Of a stretch of DNA of 7,402 bases, positions 5,327-7,402 are shown piece by piece. How positions within the stretch are numbered: position 1 is the first letter of the stretch; the number at the start of each line of letters is the position of its first letter. The notes below the pieces were generated by a model. The model was given only the letters and a program-made list of their open reading frames with translations, was not told the DNA's origin and did no database searches. Where the stretch lies: assembly GCA_900551635.1 (NCBI GenBank), contig URWQ01000068.1:1-7402 (forward strand). Reading direction: 5' to 3'. The DNA is from an uncultured Collinsella sp. GTDB lineage: Bacteria > Actinomycetota > Coriobacteriia > Coriobacteriales > Coriobacteriaceae. Both the position numbers and the translations under genes were made by a program.

Positions 5327-6481
5327 CTACTCGTGGGTATGGCCTACGTAGTCTTCGTCGATCGTGATCTTGGCAATCGACTTGGGATATTCGGATTCGA
5401 CCCGTTGTGCCAGCGCGTGCTTTAGGTCCTCGGCGTTCATCGCCAAATCCGAGGGTCGCACGCAGTCAAAGATCACGTTGGTGTGCGTAGGACCCGGCAC
5501 ACAGCGCAGGTCATGAATCGAGAGGCGGCTATCGATCTGTTGGGCCATGGCGTTAATGCGTAAACGCATGCTCGCCAGCTTGGGGTCATCGGTCACGATG
5601 GGATCGTAGTGAAGCGTGACAATCATGCCGTCTTCGTTCCTAAACGCCTGCTCAATGTTATCGAGCGTGTCGTGACTTTCCAGCGGGCTGGCCTCGGCTG
5701 ACATCTCGGCGTGCGCACTTGCAAACTTCCTGCCCGGGCCGTAGTCGTGAACCATCAGATCGTGAACGCCCAAAACGCCGGGGTAGCTCATGATCTTGTC
5801 TCGGATGTGCTTGACCAACTTGGGATCGGGTGCTTGGCCCAAAAGCGAGCTCACCGTATCCTGGATGAGTTCAAAACCGCTCCAGCCAATATAGGCGCCA
5901 ACGGCAAGGCCGACCCATGCGTCAAGATTGACGTGCGTCACCTGCGAAACAATTGCGCACGCCAGCACGGCGCCTGTGGCAAGAACATCGTTCTTGGAAT
6001 CTTGCGCGGTCGCATGCAGCGTCTCGGACTCAATGCGATCGCCGAGCTTTTGGTTGAGGGCCGCCATCCAGAGCTTTACGACCATCGAAAGCACGAGAAC
6101 TGCCACCAGGGCAAGCGAGAACTCGACAGGTTCGGGGTGGATTACGCGCTCAACCGAGGACTTCACCAGCTCAACGCCAATCAGCAGCACGAGTGCCGCC
6201 ACGACCAGACCCGAGAGATACTCGTAGCGGCCATGTCCGTAAGGATGCTCGGGGTCGGCCGGCTTGCTCGCCAGCTTAAAGCCCAGCACGCTCACGATAT
6301 TCGAGCTGGCATCGGACAGGTTGTTCATAGCATCCGCCACAATCGAAACCGATCCCGACAGCACGCCAATTGCGCCCTTCGCAGCGCATAGTGCCACATT
6401 GGCGAGAATACACACCACGCCCGTCAACGTGCCCACGCGCGCACGGTCACCCTGTGCACGACGAACGATCCACTCGACCAT
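5327..6481 (-). CDS. Cation diffusion facilitator transporter, predicted Mn2+-type efflux
   Basis: This is a membrane metal-ion/proton antiporter of the CDF family, exporting a divalent metal from the cytoplasm. The 384-residue product has about six hydrophobic segments (roughly 18-40, 45-69, 88-107, 120-141, 160-182, 188-205). The CDF motif SGSVSIVADAMNNLSDASSN lies at 42-61, and HPYGHGRYEYLSG at 79-91. The metal-site residues read N53xxxD57 in segment 2 and D161xxxD165 in segment 5. Zn transporters typically show HxxxD at one or both sites; NxxxD with DxxxD is a pattern associated with Mn-exporting members such as MntE. A cytoplasmic dimerisation domain follows (about 210-295), then an extra domain of some 85 residues (LSIHDLRCVPGPTHTNVIFD). 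The family is certain; the metal is inferred. Confidence 0.92.
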   Translation of the reverse strand: MVEWIVRRAQGDRARVGTLTGVVCILANVALCAAKGAIGVLSGSVSIVADAMNNLSDASSNIVSVLGFKLASKPADPEHPYGHGRYEYLSGLVVAALVLLIGVELVKSSVERVIHPEPVEFSLALVAVLVLSMVVKLWMAALNQKLGDRIESETLHATAQDSKNDVLATGAVLACAIVSQVTHVNLDAWVGLAVGAYIGWSGFELIQDTVSSLLGQAPDPKLVKHIRDKIMSYPGVLGVHDLMVHDYGPGRKFASAHAEMSAEASPLESHDTLDNIEQAFRNEDGMIVTLHYDPIVTDDPKLASMRLRINAMAQQIDSRLSIHDLRCVPGPTHTNVIFDCVRPSDLAMNAEDLKHALAQRVESEYPKSIAKITIDEDYVGHTHE

Positions 6482-6535
6482 CTATATCTGCCCCCAACAG
6501 TTTTACTCATACACCCGTTTGTCGAATAGCTCAGT

Positions 6536-6564
6536 AGTGTAGACCCTTTACCCCATCGGCACAA
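6536..6564 (-). promoter_or_regulatory. Weak candidate promoter for the CDF-phosphatase unit
   Basis: TTGTGC (6564-6559) and TACACT (6541-6536; 4 of 6 against TATAAT) are spaced 17 nt apart, directly after the rpsJ terminator. The implied start is near 6529, about 48 nt before the CDF start codon. The -35 keeps only the TTG triplet and overlaps the terminator T run. A promoter is expected here because the terminator separates this unit from rpsJ. Confidence 0.3.
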
Positions 6565-6595
6565 AAAAGGCCGCAACCCTTAGGGCTGCGGCCTT
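6563..6595 (-). terminator. Intrinsic terminator of the fusA-rpsJ transcript
   Basis: On the transcript strand a 13-bp stem AAGGCCGCAGCCC / GGGTTGCGGCCTT, with one G-U pair and a TAA loop, runs straight into a T stretch (six T in a row counting the last stem bases). It lies 26 nt past the rpsJ stop. It is strong and directional: on the plus strand no T run follows. This ends the unit containing S10 and separates it from the downstream L3 unit. Confidence 0.93.
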
Positions 6596-6621
6596 GCAAA
6601 TCGCACTATCGAGCAAAAAGC

Positions 6622-6930
6622 TTAGAGCTTGATGTCGATGTCGACGCCAGCGGGGAGGTCGAGACGCATGAGCGAATCAACGGTGCCCGAGGTGGGGTCG
6701 AGGATGTCGATGAGGCGCTTGTGGGTGCGCATCTCGAACTGCTCACGGGAGTCCTTGTTCACGTGCGGCGAGCGGATAACCGTGTACAGGTTGCGCTCGG
6801 TGGGCAGGGGGACAGGACCGGAAACGCGAGCGCCGGTCTTCTGAGCGGTCTCGACGATGAGCTTCGCGGACTGATCGACGACCTCGTGATCATAGCCCTT
6901 GAGGCGAATGCGGATCTTCTGGGTAGCCAA
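6622..6930 (-). CDS. rpsJ: 30S ribosomal protein S10 (TTG start)
   Basis: S10 (NusE) is a small-subunit head protein and also a partner of NusB in transcription antitermination. The 102-residue product, of normal length, begins [20 protein letters not shown]. It has the family signature [20 protein letters not shown] at 34-53, [13 protein letters not shown], and ends [11 protein letters not shown]. The start is TTG at 6930-6928, 6 nt after a perfect GGAGG, and it aligns with residue 1 of other S10 proteins. It follows fusA by 60 nt with no tuf between. Unlike the usual S10 operon, it is cut off from rplC by a terminator and two foreign-function genes. Confidence 0.97.
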   Translation of the reverse strand: MATQKIRIRLKGYDHEVVDQSAKLIVETAQKTGARVSGPVPLPTERNLYTVIRSPHVNKDSREQFEMRTHKRLIDILDPTSGTVDSLMRLDLPAGVDIDIKL

Positions 6931-6948
6931 CTTAAACCTCCAAAGAGT

Positions 6949-6965
6949 GCGAGAGATGTTCTCGC
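6949..6965 (-). other. Small hairpin between fusA and rpsJ
   Basis: GCGAGA-ACATC-TCTCGC is a perfect 6-bp stem with a 5-nt loop in the 60-nt fusA-rpsJ gap, about 10 nt before the GGAGG of rpsJ. No T run follows, so it is not a terminator. It may be a processing or stabilising structure, or may adjust rpsJ translation relative to fusA. Significance is uncertain. Confidence 0.35.
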
Positions 6966-6990
6966 GGATTACGTAACAGGGAGCTCGAAC

Positions 6991-7402
6991 TTAGGCGTTC
7001 TTGCTCATGACCTCGTCCACGATGGACTTGGGCGCGGGCTCATAAGAGTCGAACTGCATCGTGTAGGATGCACGGCCCTGGGTCTGGGAGCGAAGGTCGG
7101 TAGCGTAACCGAACATCTCGCCCAGCGGCACCTTGGCACGGATGAGCTTGCTGTTCTTGCGATCCTCCATGCCCTCGATCTTGCCGCGGCGACCGGAGAG
7201 GTTGCCCATAACGTCGCCCATGTACTGCTCGGGGATGATGACTTCCACCTTCATCATGGGCTCCAACAGGCAGGGATCAGCCTTGGCCATCGCCTCTTTG
7301 AAGGCCATGGAGCCGGCGATCTTGAACGCCATTTCAGAGGAGTCTACCTCATGGTAGGAACCATCGTACAGCGTCACGATGCAGTCTACTACGGGATAAA
7401 CC
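6991..7402 (-). CDS. fusA: Elongation factor G, C-terminal part (runs off right edge)
   Basis: EF-G is the GTPase driving ribosomal translocation. About 136 C-terminal codons are present, open to the right edge; the GTPase domain lies outside the window. Visible residues match EF-G domains IV and [93 protein letters not shown] and [13 protein letters not shown]. The sequence resembles housekeeping EF-G rather than a tetracycline ribosomal-protection protein. The GTG at 7377 is internal and not a start. The gene is followed directly by rpsJ, with tuf missing from its usual place. Confidence 0.96.
   Translation of the reverse strand, partial: VYPVVDCIVTLYDGSYHEVDSSEMAFKIAGSMAFKEAMAKADPCLLEPMMKVEVIIPEQYMGDVMGNLSGRRGKIEGMEDRKNSKLIRAKVPLGEMFGYATDLRSQTQGRASYTMQFDSYEPAPKSIVDEVMSKNA

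Noticed and set aside
5711..6391. Plus-strand frame antisense to the CDF gene
   Set aside because: It is antisense to a gene with clear membrane segments and family motifs, and has no support of its own.
6482..6535. Possible third copy of the 26-nt element before the CDF gene (GGGTGTATGAGTAAAACTG)
   Set aside because: Only the GTGTAT core and a loose TAAA-CTG match. The conserved ACGCCC part is missing.
1..7402. CRISPR array, tRNA or rRNA genes, insertion sequence ends, attachment sites
   Set aside because: I saw no spaced repeat array, cloverleaf with acceptor-stem ending, transposase fragment or terminal inverted repeats. The gene pair between rpsJ and rplC shows no visible flanking direct repeats.

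Overview
The window is a stretch of a bacterial translation-gene cluster, with every gene on the minus strand. It is therefore read from the right edge to the left. Protein sequences and high GC resemble Coriobacteriia (Actinomycetota), most likely a Collinsella-type gut bacterium. That assignment is from recognition of family sequences, not from a search.

In transcription order the layout is as follows. First comes the 3' end of fusA (EF-G), then rpsJ (S10), closed by a strong intrinsic terminator. Next is a two-gene unit with no ribosomal role: a cation diffusion facilitator (predicted Mn-type by its metal-site residues) and a histidine-phosphatase-superfamily enzyme. Then comes a 455-nt non-coding leader, followed by rplC, rplD, rplW, a 179-nt structured gap, rplB, rpsS, rplV, rpsC and the 5' part of rplP. 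So the canonical S10 operon is split. S10 is left at the end of the str (fusA) unit, and L3 onwards must have its own promoter. There is no tuf between fusA and rpsJ.

Apart from fusA, the CDF gene and the phosphatase gene, all genes encode ribosomal proteins packed as a classic operon. Gaps are 0 to 46 nt, with clear Shine-Dalgarno sites and one stop/start overlap (TAGTG at rpsC/rplP). Three start codons are not ATG: rpsJ and rplC use TTG and rplP uses GTG.

The less ordinary signal is in the non-coding DNA. A 26-nt element occurs twice, in the same orientation, upstream of rplC and inside the rplW-rplB gap (23 of 26 bases identical). Of its three differences, one keeps a possible stem paired and two lie in the loop. 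Both leaders also contain complementary segments able to cover the Shine-Dalgarno site of the gene that follows (rplC, rplB). Together these suggest a possible autogenous or paired control element for L3 and L2 expression. This is inferred from hand-found complementarity only.
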